Assembly (NCBI GenBank): GCA_002773795.1
Contig: PFAD01000015.1
Coordinates: 114,353 to 164,582 of the forward strand
Source: Chlamydiae bacterium CG10_big_fil_rev_8_21_14_0_10_42_34
Lineage (GTDB): Bacteria > Chlamydiota > Chlamydiia > Chlamydiales > SM23-39
Length of the DNA stretch: 50,230 nt
Reading direction: 5' to 3'
Part shown: in pieces, positions 33,420 through 41,954 of the stretch
Position numbering within the stretch: the stretch's first letter is position 1
Layout: every line of letters begins with the position of its first letter
The notes under the pieces: model-generated
Database searches by the model: none
Seen by the model: only the letters and a program-made list of their open reading frames with translations
What the model was told of the DNA's origin: nothing
Program-made: the position numbers and the translations under genes

Positions 33420-35534
33420 ATGAATATGAACAAAAATTGGCAAGAGTGGTTATCTTCCAACAATCGCGGATGGCGCCTAATCGTCGGCTTTATCTGCGTT
33501 TTTTTTCTGGCCCTTTTTCTCCATTTTCGTGAAGTAAGAGTCGAAGTTTTAGAGGTAAACACTACGGCAAGTAGATATATTGTCGCCCAAATCGACTTCG
33601 AATTTCCCGACTACGAAACGACAATTGTTTTAAGACAGCAGGCGATGCAGGATGTCGGAAATATTTATCAAATTGATGATAAACAGATCCGCGATGCGAG
33701 ATATTTGCTCGAAGAAGACCTCATCCGCAATAAAAATTGGCGTAGGGCGGCACCCCAAAGTACTTTTGAGGAGATGTATAAGGCGGCAGATGAGCTGGAA
33801 ACGCTCCTTTTAGAGGCCCGCTTTACCGATCCCCGCACTATTCAAAAAATTAAAGAGATGGGCCTTCCTGATAACTCCTATTACGAGTTTGTCTCAGAGG
33901 GGACTCACTCATCGATTGGATTGTCCCCCGAATTTTGGGAAAGGACGTCTCAGCAAATTTTGCAAAGCGATGCATTTCACAAAGAAACAGTGGGTTATGT
34001 GATCCGCTCTTTTGAGGCGAGGGATTGGAATTTAGTTCAAGATACGGCTCTCGAGCGCTCCTTACAGGCCCGCGTTGGAAGGACGATTCCCGAAAAGATG
34101 ACAAAGGTCTATGCGGGAACGCGGATTATCGATCAGGGAGAAAATGTGACCTCCCGCCATTTGACAATGGTCCAGTCGATGAAGCAGGCTATTTCTGAGA
34201 GTCGCAAACTTTGGGATCCTTTAACAATTATTGCAAGTTTTGTCCTCTCTATCATTTTTGTGACAATCAGCGGTCTTTATTTTAGAATCAGCCAGCCCAC
34301 TTTTATCCGCTCTTTAAGGGAAATTTCTCTATTTGTCTGTATTGTGCTTCTCACCCTTTTGTTTGCGAAATTCACAGAATATATTTTGCTTAAGAGCTCG
34401 TCTGATATTATTGGAGCGGTCCGTTTTCCCATTGTGGCCCCTTTTGCAACGATTTTGATCTGTATCCTCCTCTCTCCTAGAACGGCTCTTTTTGCTGCGA
34501 CATTTCTCTCCATTATTCTGTCGGTAAGCTTAGCTGTCGATCACAGCCACTTTTTGATTTTGAATCTCGTTACATCCATTGTAGTCATCATTGGCTCAAG
34601 GGGACTTCGCAAGCGTAAAGAGGTATTTACTGTTTGCATGAAGTCGTGGCTGAGCGCAATTCCTGTATTATTTGCTTTCACGTTTGCAGAAAATCACTTC
34701 GCTTCTTACATGCTTTTGATCGACATTGGGGCCTCTTTCGTATTTCTTTTGATTACAGCTGTTTTGGTCGTTGGCATTTTGCCCGCTTTAGAGACGCTTT
34801 TCGGGATCATTACCGACATGACTTTGATGGAATACACCGACCCGAGTAGCGATTTGCTGCGCCGGTTTGCTGTGGAGGTACCAGGAACGTATCAACATAG
34901 CTTGGTTTTGGGCAATTTAGCAGAGATTTGTGCAGGGGCCATTGGTGCAAATGGTCTGTTTTGTAGGGCGGCTACGCTCTATCATGACATTGGTAAAATC
35001 AACAATCCTCAATTTTATACAGAAAACCAGCAAGGTGTAGTCAATATCCATCAGCTCTTAACGCCTTTAGAATCTGCCCAAGTCATTATTTCCCATGTCA
35101 CAGATGGCGAAGAAATTGCCAAAAAAGCAAGGCTTCCTCAGTCATTTATCGATATCATTCGAGAGCACCACGGAACAACTCTCGTCTATTATTTTTACAG
35201 AAAGCAACTCGAACTCAAGGGCAATCGGGTTGAAGAGGTCGATGAAGCCCAATTCCGCTATCCTGGACCTAGGCCCCGCACCAAAGAATCTGCTATCATC
35301 ATGATTTGTGACACAATTGAGGCAGCAACGCGCTCTTTGGAGATCATTAACGAACAAACGTTAACTGAACTTGTCAATCGGCTTGTTTCGGAAAAAGCTG
35401 AAGATAGTCAGTTTGACGACTGTCAACTCACCTTTGAAGAACTTGCTAATATTAAGAAAACTCTTGTAAAAACTCTTCTCCTCTCTCACCACGTGAGAGT
35501 CAAATACCCCAAAAAAGAAAAGCCCAACTCTTAA
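33420..35534 (+). CDS. 7TMR-HDED/HD-domain cyclic dinucleotide phosphodiesterase (PgpH-like)
   Basis: A 704-residue membrane protein of the PgpH type. One helix at residues 18-36 leads to an outside domain (about 40-270) of the 7TMR-HDED kind; seven helices follow at about 270-465; then a cytosolic HD phosphohydrolase. The HD site has HSLVLGNLAEICAGA (first His near 493), LYHDIGKI (His-Asp near 522), ISHVTDGEEIAKK, and IREHHGTTLVYYFY. PgpH in Gram-positives degrades cyclic di-AMP; chlamydiae make cyclic di-AMP with DacA, so the same role is likely. There is no evident ribosome binding site before the ATG, and any promoter must lie inside the dnaX coding sequence. Confidence 0.88.
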   Translation: MNMNKNWQEWLSSNNRGWRLIVGFICVFFLALFLHFREVRVEVLEVNTTASRYIVAQIDFEFPDYETTIVLRQQAMQDVGNIYQIDDKQIRDARYLLEEDLIRNKNWRRAAPQSTFEEMYKAADELETLLLEARFTDPRTIQKIKEMGLPDNSYYEFVSEGTHSSIGLSPEFWERTSQQILQSDAFHKETVGYVIRSFEARDWNLVQDTALERSLQARVGRTIPEKMTKVYAGTRIIDQGENVTSRHLTMVQSMKQAISESRKLWDPLTIIASFVLSIIFVTISGLYFRISQPTFIRSLREISLFVCIVLLTLLFAKFTEYILLKSSSDIIGAVRFPIVAPFATILICILLSPRTALFAATFLSIILSVSLAVDHSHFLILNLVTSIVVIIGSRGLRKRKEVFTVCMKSWLSAIPVLFAFTFAENHFASYMLLIDIGASFVFLLITAVLVVGILPALETLFGIITDMTLMEYTDPSSDLLRRFAVEVPGTYQHSLVLGNLAEICAGAIGANGLFCRAATLYHDIGKINNPQFYTENQQGVVNIHQLLTPLESAQVIISHVTDGEEIAKKARLPQSFIDIIREHHGTTLVYYFYRKQLELKGNRVEEVDEAQFRYPGPRPRTKESAIIMICDTIEAATRSLEIINEQTLTELVNRLVSEKAEDSQFDDCQLTFEELANIKKTLVKTLLLSHHVRVKYPKKEKPNS

Positions 35535-35550
35535 TAGCTTGGGAAAATCA

Positions 35551-35695
35551 ACGCGGGGATGCAAAGAAAGAAACCACAGAGAGATAGAAAGTTAGAGAGC
35601 GCGTGAAACGCGCGGAAAAAAGACGCAAAGAAAAGGATAAACCACAGAGATAGAAACCACAGAGAACGCGCGAAACGCGCGAGGAAGAGGGGAAG
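35551..35695 (+). repeat. Purine-rich intergenic island 1 (ACCACAGAGA repeats and CGCG hairpins)
   Basis: The gap between convergent pgpH-like and phosphohexomutase genes is strongly A+G-rich on the plus strand. It contains AACCACAGAGA at 35571, 35640 and 35655, and two short perfect hairpins: GCGCGT-GAA-ACGCGC at 35599-35613 and CGCGCG-AAA-CGCGCG at 35667-35681. Similar islands occur at 41803 and 50164. No gene is present. Confidence 0.7.
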
Positions 35696-35705
35696 ATAAG
35701 CGAAG

Positions 35706-37385
35706 CTACTTTAGATCACTTTGAAAACTCTCGAGAAGTTTTTTTAGGCGCTCATCACACTCTTCGATACTTTCTTTAAGATCGCTTTTACCCATCTGCA
35801 TCACTTCCGCATACACTTTTACCTTTGGCTCTGTTCCAGACGGTCGGATCACTAATTTACTTTTGTCTTCGAGCCAAAAACGGAGCACATCTGAGGGGGG
35901 AAGTGTATCTTTCCCATCGATGTAATCTTCGATAAGGGTCACTTTTTGGTTTGCTATGTGGCTAGGTGGGTCTTTGCGCAGGCGGTTCATCAGGCTTTTC
36001 ATCTGATCCATTCCCGCTTGGCTATCGGTAAATGCGATGTTGAGGAGAGATTCTCTATGGATCCCAAATTTACTATAGATTTGGTTGAGTCTGTCGACAA
36101 GTGTGATGTTTTCACTTTTTGCTTTCGCTGCCATCTCTGCAATTAAGCACGCCGTAGAAAATGCATCTTTATCTCGAGCAAAGGTATGACCGAGGTATCC
36201 GTAGGATTCTTCAGCGCCAAAAAGATATTGATATGCGTCAAATGCACTTTCCCAAATTCCAATTTGCTCTCCAATGTATTTAAATCCTGTCAGAACATCG
36301 ACACATTTTCCCCCGAAGCTCTCTGCAATTGTCTTAAATAGCTCGGTTGTCACAATCGTTTTAATAAGGGCCGCGTTTGAGGGAAATTGATTTTTTTCAG
36401 CAAGGGTTGAGCAGATATGGTAAAGGCATAGACAAGCAATTTGATTGCCAGTAAAGCGGGCATTGGGGACCACAAGGCCAATGCGGTCTGCATCGGGGTC
36501 AGTTGCGATAAAAAGGTCCGCTTTTTCTTGTGCGAGTTGTTCTGTTCCAAGTTGAAGCGCTTTTTCTTCTTCAGGATTAGGGGAGGGGGCGTTAGTGAAA
36601 TTGCCATCGAGCGCTTTTTGCTTTTCTACATACGATGGGGATGGATAACCCCACGCATTTAGCGCTTTTTGCATGAGTCGAATCCCTGTCCCATGAAGAT
36701 TGGAATAGACTATTTTTAAGGGTATTTTCGATAGATTCGGGAGCATCTGGATCTTTTTTAGCTCATCTAAATATGCGTCATCAATAACAGATCCGATCTC
36801 TTCGTATTTCGGATTGAGTCTAACTTGATCGGGGCTTTTAATTTTTTCCACTTCTTTCATAACGCCCTCATCGTGGGGAGGAACGAGTTGACAGCCATCG
36901 TTCCAGTAGACTTTATAGCCGTTATATTGAGGAGGATTGTGAGATGCTGTAATCATAATTGCCGCGGAGCACTTGAAGTGTCTGCAGGCAAAAGAGACTA
37001 AAGGTGTTGGGCAGATCTCTTTAGAAAGAAGTGCGCGGATCTGATTGCCAGCTAAAACTTTTGCAGTCTCTTCCGCAAATTCGCGCGAATGATTTCTAAC
37101 ATCGTAGCCGATAAAAACAGATTTTTCTTCGCCTGGTTGTTGATTGAGGTAATTTGCAAGCCCTTGTGTTGCCATCCTGATGGTATAGACATTGAGTCGA
37201 TTGGTCCCAATACCCATAATCCCACGCATCCCTCCTGTTCCAAAGGCAAGATCTTTGAAAAAGGCATCGGAGAGTGCTTTGGGATCTTCGATGAGAAGGC
37301 GGTTGATTTCGTCTTTTGTATTTTGGTCAAAGGGACCGTTTAACCAGCGTTGAATTCGTTCTTCGATTTGCGTCATGAAACGCAT
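35706..37385 (-). CDS. Phosphoglucomutase/phosphomannomutase family enzyme
   Basis: A 559-residue alpha-D-phosphohexomutase that interconverts hexose 1- and 6-phosphates. Four domains are readable: substrate/first motif GTGGMRGIMG, the phosphoserine loop MITASHNPPQYNGYKVYW, the metal loop ATDPDADRIG, the sugar loop FGAEESYGYLGH, and the phosphate-binding loop VIRPSGTEPKVKVY. The 560-residue length fits the PgcA/PGM2 branch rather than the 450-residue GlmM. It would connect glucose 6-phosphate to glycogen or nucleotide sugars. The frame opens at a TTG (37394) overlapping the upstream stop; I chose the ATG at 37385, with a GAG a few bases before it, though 37376 is also possible. Last gene in an operon with the YkgJ-type and phosphoesterase genes. 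Confidence 0.92.
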   Translation of the reverse strand: MRFMTQIEERIQRWLNGPFDQNTKDEINRLLIEDPKALSDAFFKDLAFGTGGMRGIMGIGTNRLNVYTIRMATQGLANYLNQQPGEEKSVFIGYDVRNHSREFAEETAKVLAGNQIRALLSKEICPTPLVSFACRHFKCSAAIMITASHNPPQYNGYKVYWNDGCQLVPPHDEGVMKEVEKIKSPDQVRLNPKYEEIGSVIDDAYLDELKKIQMLPNLSKIPLKIVYSNLHGTGIRLMQKALNAWGYPSPSYVEKQKALDGNFTNAPSPNPEEEKALQLGTEQLAQEKADLFIATDPDADRIGLVVPNARFTGNQIACLCLYHICSTLAEKNQFPSNAALIKTIVTTELFKTIAESFGGKCVDVLTGFKYIGEQIGIWESAFDAYQYLFGAEESYGYLGHTFARDKDAFSTACLIAEMAAKAKSENITLVDRLNQIYSKFGIHRESLLNIAFTDSQAGMDQMKSLMNRLRKDPPSHIANQKVTLIEDYIDGKDTLPPSDVLRFWLEDKSKLVIRPSGTEPKVKVYAEVMQMGKSDLKESIEECDERLKKLLESFQSDLK

Positions 37386-37390
37386 TATGC

Positions 37391-37867
37391 TCAAAAATCG
37401 AAATTTTGGTCTAAAAGATTATCCAAATAAGTGACACACTGTTCTTGAATGTGAAGAGAAGGGACAATTTCTGCCTCGGGATGATTGATCCCTTCGCAAC
37501 GCTTTGAGGCTTCTTCCCAATCTTTTGGGTCTCGTAAATGGTAAACCCACCAAGGAAATGTGCGGCATTGAATAGGCCTTGCTTCATAGGCTGTGCACTG
37601 TTTATCTTTGAGAAAGATGCAATCGTAGTTATCTGGTTTATCTAACAGTGCATATTGCCCGTCGATGTAGCGGGTATATTTTTTTGTAAATTCTTCTCGA
37701 GTAAGATGAAAGTGATTTGAGAGATTATCCAGATCCTGGTTTGATAAAAATACGTAGCCGGGAGATCCTGTGCAACACTTGCCGCAGCCAGTACACTTAA
37801 AGCGCAGCCCATCGGAAAACCATGGCTCTTGTTGCGGCTCTTGCTGTGTTTCTACGGGCGCGTCCAT
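37391..37867 (-). CDS. YkgJ-type cysteine-cluster protein (putative Fe-S/zinc)
   Basis: A 158-residue protein of the YkgJ/UPF0153 cysteine-cluster family. It has FKCTGCGKCCTGSPGYV near the N-terminus (CxxCxxCC), then DCIFLKDKQCTAYEARPIQCRTFPWW, recognisable as CIFL...C.AYEARPIQCRTFPW, and a final Cys near 133. This spacing of eight or so cysteines binds a metal or Fe-S centre; the biochemical role is unsettled. The ATG at 37867 follows AGAGGA at good spacing; longer starts up to 37930 run deep into the phosphoesterase gene. It overlaps that gene by 16 bases and precedes the mutase by 5, so the three are one operon. Confidence 0.85.
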   Translation of the reverse strand: MDAPVETQQEPQQEPWFSDGLRFKCTGCGKCCTGSPGYVFLSNQDLDNLSNHFHLTREEFTKKYTRYIDGQYALLDKPDNYDCIFLKDKQCTAYEARPIQCRTFPWWVYHLRDPKDWEEASKRCEGINHPEAEIVPSLHIQEQCVTYLDNLLDQNFDF

Positions 37868-38724
37868 GCAAAGTCCTCTGTCTTTGTTTTCGTCCACTGA
37901 TCGTTCCATTGATAGGTCGATATAGTGCATCCATTGGTGTTAATGTCGATTAAATTCCACGATCCTTTTTTCCCTTGGGCGCAGCTTCCGCTATCGACAA
38001 CGAGAGGGAGGTTGCTCACTTGAAGGTCGGCAATTGTATGGCGATGTGTATGGCCGTGTAGATACATTCGAATGCGAGGATTGCGCTCGATTAATTTTTG
38101 AAGCACCTCTCCTCGAACTAGGTTATGTCTTTCAACATCGTTTTGGAAAAAAGGGTAGTGGTTGAGAAGAAGGATCGAGTCTGTATCTGGGATAAGTTTA
38201 AGAACCTCTTCTAAATAACTTTCTAATTTTTCTGAAAAAAGTCCCGTTGATGAGTATAGATTTGTCGCAAGAGCTGTATCTAATGCGATTAACCACCATC
38301 CATCCATGATTTTATGCGCTTCGATGCCGTGTTCTTTTAGTGTGAAAAAATCTGCACGATGTGTGATCTCGTCTCTTTTGTTTTTGAAATAGCGATAGAA
38401 GTGTTTTTGTCGGTAGCTGCGGTATGTGTAATGGTCGTGATTTCCAGGGATTGCAATCCAAGGCTGCTTGATTTTGCCAATTAATTTAGCTGCCTTTTCA
38501 AACTCTTTTATGAAAGAAGTTGTAGATAGATCTCCACCTAACAAGACAAGATCTACATTTAGGTCGCTAAATAGCTTGGGGAGAGGATCTAACTGTGCCT
38601 CAAAAAATGTTTTTCTTCTGAAAAAAAGCCAATTCAAATGGCCCAACAACCTTTTTGAAAACAGGCGAAATGGGTTAAATGTAACTTTCGTAAAGTGAAA
38701 ATCAGAAATTTGGGCAATTCTCAT
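37852..38724 (-). CDS. Calcineurin-like metallophosphoesterase (CT754-like)
   Basis: A 290-residue phosphoesterase with the full di-metal set: RIAQISDFHF (D-x-H), VLLGGDLSTT (GD), IPGNHDHYT (GNHD), LLLNHYPFF and YLHGHTHRHT (GHxH). The substrate is unknown; relatives act on cyclic nucleotides, UDP-diacylglucosamine or proteins. No signal peptide or membrane helix is seen, so it should be cytosolic or peripheral. From memory it occupies the position of CT754, close to groEL3 and murF in C. trachomatis. First gene of the operon with the YkgJ-type and mutase genes. Confidence 0.87.
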   Translation of the reverse strand: MRIAQISDFHFTKVTFNPFRLFSKRLLGHLNWLFFRRKTFFEAQLDPLPKLFSDLNVDLVLLGGDLSTTSFIKEFEKAAKLIGKIKQPWIAIPGNHDHYTYRSYRQKHFYRYFKNKRDEITHRADFFTLKEHGIEAHKIMDGWWLIALDTALATNLYSSTGLFSEKLESYLEEVLKLIPDTDSILLLNHYPFFQNDVERHNLVRGEVLQKLIERNPRIRMYLHGHTHRHTIADLQVSNLPLVVDSGSCAQGKKGSWNLIDINTNGCTISTYQWNDQWTKTKTEDFAWTRP

Positions 38725-38750
38725 GTAGGATATGATAACTGCCCAAATGC

Positions 38751-39050
38751 TTAGATTCTAGGGGTTTTTTTCTTGCTTGGCCGAGCATGTTTCGGTTCTG
38801 CATTGTTGGTCCGGTCAAATACAGGGACTCTTCCCTTTTTCATAATCTTATTTCGTTCATCTGGAGTGGGATGTGTAATCGCTTTTGCTTTTTTCTCATC
38901 CCTCATTTTGATCTTTGCTTTTTTCTTTTTTTGGTGCTGTGTCTCGGGAAAAGTAGGGATCTCTGGCAGCTCTTCTTGCATTTCTTCGCGATGCATAGAG
39001 CGAATGATGTTTCGATTCAACTTCTTCATATGATGAGGGAGATCTTTCAT
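38751..39050 (-). CDS. Small very basic protein of unknown function
   Basis: A 99-residue protein, more than one quarter Lys or Arg, with no predicted fold: KDLPHHMKKLNRNII, an acidic patch EEMQEELPEIP, KKKKAKIKMRDEKKAKA and a C-terminus PSKKKTPRI. It may bind nucleic acid or ribosomes, but no family is recognised. It has an AAAGGA ribosome site and TATAAT-like sequences (39076-39086) upstream, and lies 26 bases before the phosphoesterase, in the position of CT753 in C. trachomatis (from memory). These make it likely to be a true gene. Confidence 0.65.
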   Translation of the reverse strand: MKDLPHHMKKLNRNIIRSMHREEMQEELPEIPTFPETQHQKKKKAKIKMRDEKKAKAITHPTPDERNKIMKKGRVPVFDRTNNAEPKHARPSKKKTPRI

Positions 39051-39107
39051 ATAAGTTTATCCTTTTGGGTTAAACATTATATTATACTATTTTTGGATTA
39101 ATTTCAT

Positions 39108-39914
39108 TTAGTTTTGCAATACTTTGTTTTTTAAAGCTTTAATAACCTTTATTGTTGTGGTTAATTGCTTCCAGTATTTTTTTGGGGCCCATGATGGGGG
39201 GAGGGCAATTTCTCCTCGCGCCCAGCCGGGACGCCAGAGGAGCATCTGTTTTTTGCTGGGGCCAACTATGAGATGAGGGATATTGAGGATTGAGGCGATA
39301 TGCCCTGGGCCAGAATCGTTACCAATAAAATATCCCGACTCATAGATAAATGAGCATAAATCATCTATTGAGGGAAGTTTAGGAATAAAAACGGGTTCAT
39401 AGCCCCTTAACTTTAACCAGTTTGCTACTTTTTGATATTTCTCGAGTGGCCAGTTTTTGCTCTCAGAGCTGCTAGATGGGTGGATGGCAACCCGGTTGCG
39501 GTATTTTCTGTGGGTGAGATTGGCAGGTGCCCTCATGCCGTTGTCGAAAGAGGCGTTGATTTGAAAAAGGCTTTTTAAAGAGGCCGCTACATTTGCAACC
39601 ATGGTGAGATTTGGATCACAGACATAGTCGAAGCCCTCTCTTAAGGGGCCGTGCTTTGACTCTTTATGGCTGCCGTAAAAAGTGTAAATGGGTTTATTAA
39701 GTCCATGGATTTGTTTGGCTTTTTCGCTGTTGTCGTGCTGTAAGAAAACAGCATCTGCATCTGTGTTGCCAAACTGATAGTCTTCAAGCCATCTACCGAA
39801 ATTATGTGAGGTGTCAGTAATGACATCAAAACCTGCTTGTGCCAGGTGATGTGATGCGATATGCATGATCAATGCATCGCCAATTCCAGGAGCGCATACT
39901 ACTAAAAGTCTCAT
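39108..39914 (-). CDS. GT9-like glycosyltransferase (heptosyltransferase family)
   Basis: A 268-residue cytosolic GT-B enzyme. The N-terminus RLLVVCAPGIGDALI carries the glycine-rich nucleotide-sugar region seen in WaaC/WaaF, and the C-terminal half has VAIHPSSSSESKNWPLEKY (the K-x-W-P acceptor/donor motif) and FIGNDSGPGHIASIL (D-S-G-P-x-H). It is shorter than E. coli heptosyltransferases (320-350), mainly in the N-terminal domain. The sugar may be heptose, Kdo-linked or another; it cannot be told from sequence. It overlaps the secreted GH13-like gene by one base (TAATG), which suggests a shared glycan pathway. Confidence 0.82.
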   Translation of the reverse strand: MRLLVVCAPGIGDALIMHIASHHLAQAGFDVITDTSHNFGRWLEDYQFGNTDADAVFLQHDNSEKAKQIHGLNKPIYTFYGSHKESKHGPLREGFDYVCDPNLTMVANVAASLKSLFQINASFDNGMRAPANLTHRKYRNRVAIHPSSSSESKNWPLEKYQKVANWLKLRGYEPVFIPKLPSIDDLCSFIYESGYFIGNDSGPGHIASILNIPHLIVGPSKKQMLLWRPGWARGEIALPPSWAPKKYWKQLTTTIKVIKALKNKVLQN

Positions 39915-41710
39915 TAATCGTAGTATTTTGTCTGGAACCGAATAACTTTTCCACTCAAAGGTGGGACATCGAGGCGGATAACGGATGATTCGAGTGGTTT
40001 TTTTTCAGCAAGACCTGTCAGAAGGTCGATTGCTGTTGTTTGGCGGATATTTGGAAGCTCTAGTACTTGTGTGGCATTTTGTTTGCCGAAATTGACTGCG
40101 AGAAGTTGTAAGGTAGTACTATTTTTTAGCTGATAGACTAAAATTATAAGTCCCGGCTGATTTGTCTGAGGAACATCTACGAGCTCTGCACTTTCAATTT
40201 CGCTATCTCGTCTGATAGAAAAGAGCTTTCTCATTTGCATTGCAAATGATCTAGGATTATTCATCTGACCTGTTAATGAAGGGTAGATTGTATTTTCATT
40301 TGGTTTTAATAGGTCAACGATTTGAGGCTGTAGTGTGCCGTAAAGATCGGAGACAGAAAATGAAAAGGCTCCAGGTTGCATAGCATAAAATAGGGCTAAA
40401 AGGAGATGCGTTTCTCCACTATCTTCCCATTTTTGCTGAAAATCTTTAATCCCTTTTGCCATCAGGCAGAGTTTGGGCCAAGTAGCTGTTTCAGGAGGGC
40501 CAATTTTTGATACGTCCTCTTTGAGAAGTCGCGTTCTGAGTGCATCTCCTGTGAGGATTTCATCGTAGTACTGGAACCGTTTTTTGGGACTGAAAAGCAG
40601 CTCAGCCCAGTCGCAAACAAACTGATCAAAAGGTTGCAATACATGGACGAGCCTTTTTGTTTCAATGCCCTCTTCCAAATAGAGGCGATACATCAATTTT
40701 AACGCTTCTGCATCTTCGGTGATTAGGGCATGAAGAAGGGCGGGGCGTGTAATTGTATCTGTAACTAGATCTGTCGAGGCTTGTTTGATTTCATCGAGGC
40801 CCCCCTTGGATTCAAGAACAGAAAATGCCCCAAGTTTACGCGTCCAAAGAGACATCATCTGCTTGGTATTCGCATTGATTGAAGCATCTAGCTTGACGAT
40901 TTTTTCGCCCAAATTAAAAATCGAATCGAGAGTGTCTGCTGTAGCGATGCGGCAGCCGGCAAAAGAGGGGTTGAGCCAATCGATGACGGGATCTGCTTCA
41001 TTTTCTTTTAGATAGATCCATCTACGGATTTTACCATCGTTGCATTTTACTTGCGTTGTGGTGTTCCAGCGACTTTGCTTTACGTAAGGGGTAAACTCTT
41101 CGGGAACGTAACCTTTTTTGTGTAGCTCTTGCAATGTGAGCCAAGGAACATTGACGGCGAACTGACTTTTGCCCATTTTGGGGAGAAGTTTCCAGTCCCG
41201 CTTATCAATTTCTACTAAGTGATAAAGACCTGGGTAATCGCCCACATTTTTGAGTGCGAGCCAAAAGTCTGCGCTTAATCCGGTGCTGCTCCCCAATGAA
41301 TCCCCAATGAGGGAGATCCCTTTTTTGCGAAGCAAATTGGACAGATCTTCCCAGTCATTTCCCCATCTAGGATCAAGACCAATTCCTGTTCTAAATGCAC
41401 CGCCTCTTTTCAGCCCTTTTAGATAGACTCCTTGCACACCGATTTCTCTCAAGTATTCCCAAAATGTATCGTTGTTCAGTGTTTCAAAAGCGGGAGCTGC
41501 AATTTCATTGAGATCGATCGAGAACCAGACTGAGGCTGTATCGAGACAACTTTGTGGTTGGGGCGAAATAAGGGGAGGGGGTGCTTTGGCAACTTCAAAA
41601 TTGAATTTTTTCGAGAGCCACTCTGCTTGATAGAGCATCGATTGTGGTTCTAGCTCCATTTGTGCAAGCAAAGATAAAGGGAGCAAGATGAAAAATAACT
41701 TACTGCGCAT
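39914..41710 (-). CDS. Secreted GH13-like (trehalose-synthase-like) protein with eroded active site
   Basis: A 598-residue protein with a signal peptide (residues 1-17, MRSKLFFILLPLSLLAQ). The body aligns by eye to GH13 maltose glucosyltransferases/trehalose synthases: GVQGVYLKGL (beta-3), GISLIGDSLGSSTGLSADF (where active enzymes have a V/I-N-H-T segment), DPVIDWLNPSF, then GEKIVKLDASINA with Asp275 at the nucleophile position, and a C-terminal beta domain (QLLAVNFGKQNATQVLELP). The conserved His of region I is missing, the Arg of the R-L-D-A motif is Lys, and the acid Glu and region IV are not obvious. It may be a sugar-binding or altered enzyme in the periplasm. Cotranscribed with the GT9 gene. 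Confidence 0.7.
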   Translation of the reverse strand: MRSKLFFILLPLSLLAQMELEPQSMLYQAEWLSKKFNFEVAKAPPPLISPQPQSCLDTASVWFSIDLNEIAAPAFETLNNDTFWEYLREIGVQGVYLKGLKRGGAFRTGIGLDPRWGNDWEDLSNLLRKKGISLIGDSLGSSTGLSADFWLALKNVGDYPGLYHLVEIDKRDWKLLPKMGKSQFAVNVPWLTLQELHKKGYVPEEFTPYVKQSRWNTTTQVKCNDGKIRRWIYLKENEADPVIDWLNPSFAGCRIATADTLDSIFNLGEKIVKLDASINANTKQMMSLWTRKLGAFSVLESKGGLDEIKQASTDLVTDTITRPALLHALITEDAEALKLMYRLYLEEGIETKRLVHVLQPFDQFVCDWAELLFSPKKRFQYYDEILTGDALRTRLLKEDVSKIGPPETATWPKLCLMAKGIKDFQQKWEDSGETHLLLALFYAMQPGAFSFSVSDLYGTLQPQIVDLLKPNENTIYPSLTGQMNNPRSFAMQMRKLFSIRRDSEIESAELVDVPQTNQPGLIILVYQLKNSTTLQLLAVNFGKQNATQVLELPNIRQTTAIDLLTGLAEKKPLESSVIRLDVPPLSGKVIRFQTKYYD

Positions 41711-41802
41711 AACCTCCTTTGATTACTTTAGAAATCAGAGTTTGTCAATAAAGAAATTTAACCTATGAAAACATAAAAAAGAAAAAAGAGAGAAAGAAAT
41801 TT

Positions 41803-41920
41803 ACCACCGAGGACACCGAGAAAAAAAGAGAGAGAAAGAGGAAGAAAAGCGCAAAACGCGTGAAAAAGAAAATAATAACCACAGAGATAAAAACCACGGA
41901 GGCAGGGGAGACGCAAAGTG
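41803..41920 (+). repeat. Purine-rich intergenic island 2 (ACCACCGAGGACACCGAG)
   Basis: In the 244-base gap between groEL and the GH13-like gene, the plus strand carries ACCACCGAGGACACCGAG, then A7 and a (GA)n run, GCGCAAAACGCG, AACCACAGAGA and AACCACGGAGG. The order resembles islands at 35551 and 50164. The rest of the gap holds the groEL terminator and nothing else I recognise. Confidence 0.75.
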
Positions 41921-41922
41921 GG

Positions 41923-41947
41923 AAAAGAGGGGCTGTAAAAGCCCCTC
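41923..41947 (-). terminator. Intrinsic terminator of groEL
   Basis: On the minus strand GAGGGGCT (41947-41940), a 5-base loop and AGCCCCTC (41934-41927) are followed by TTTT. The perfect 8-bp GC-rich stem begins 7 bases after the groEL stop. Confidence 0.85.
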
Positions 41948-41954
41948 AGAAGTT

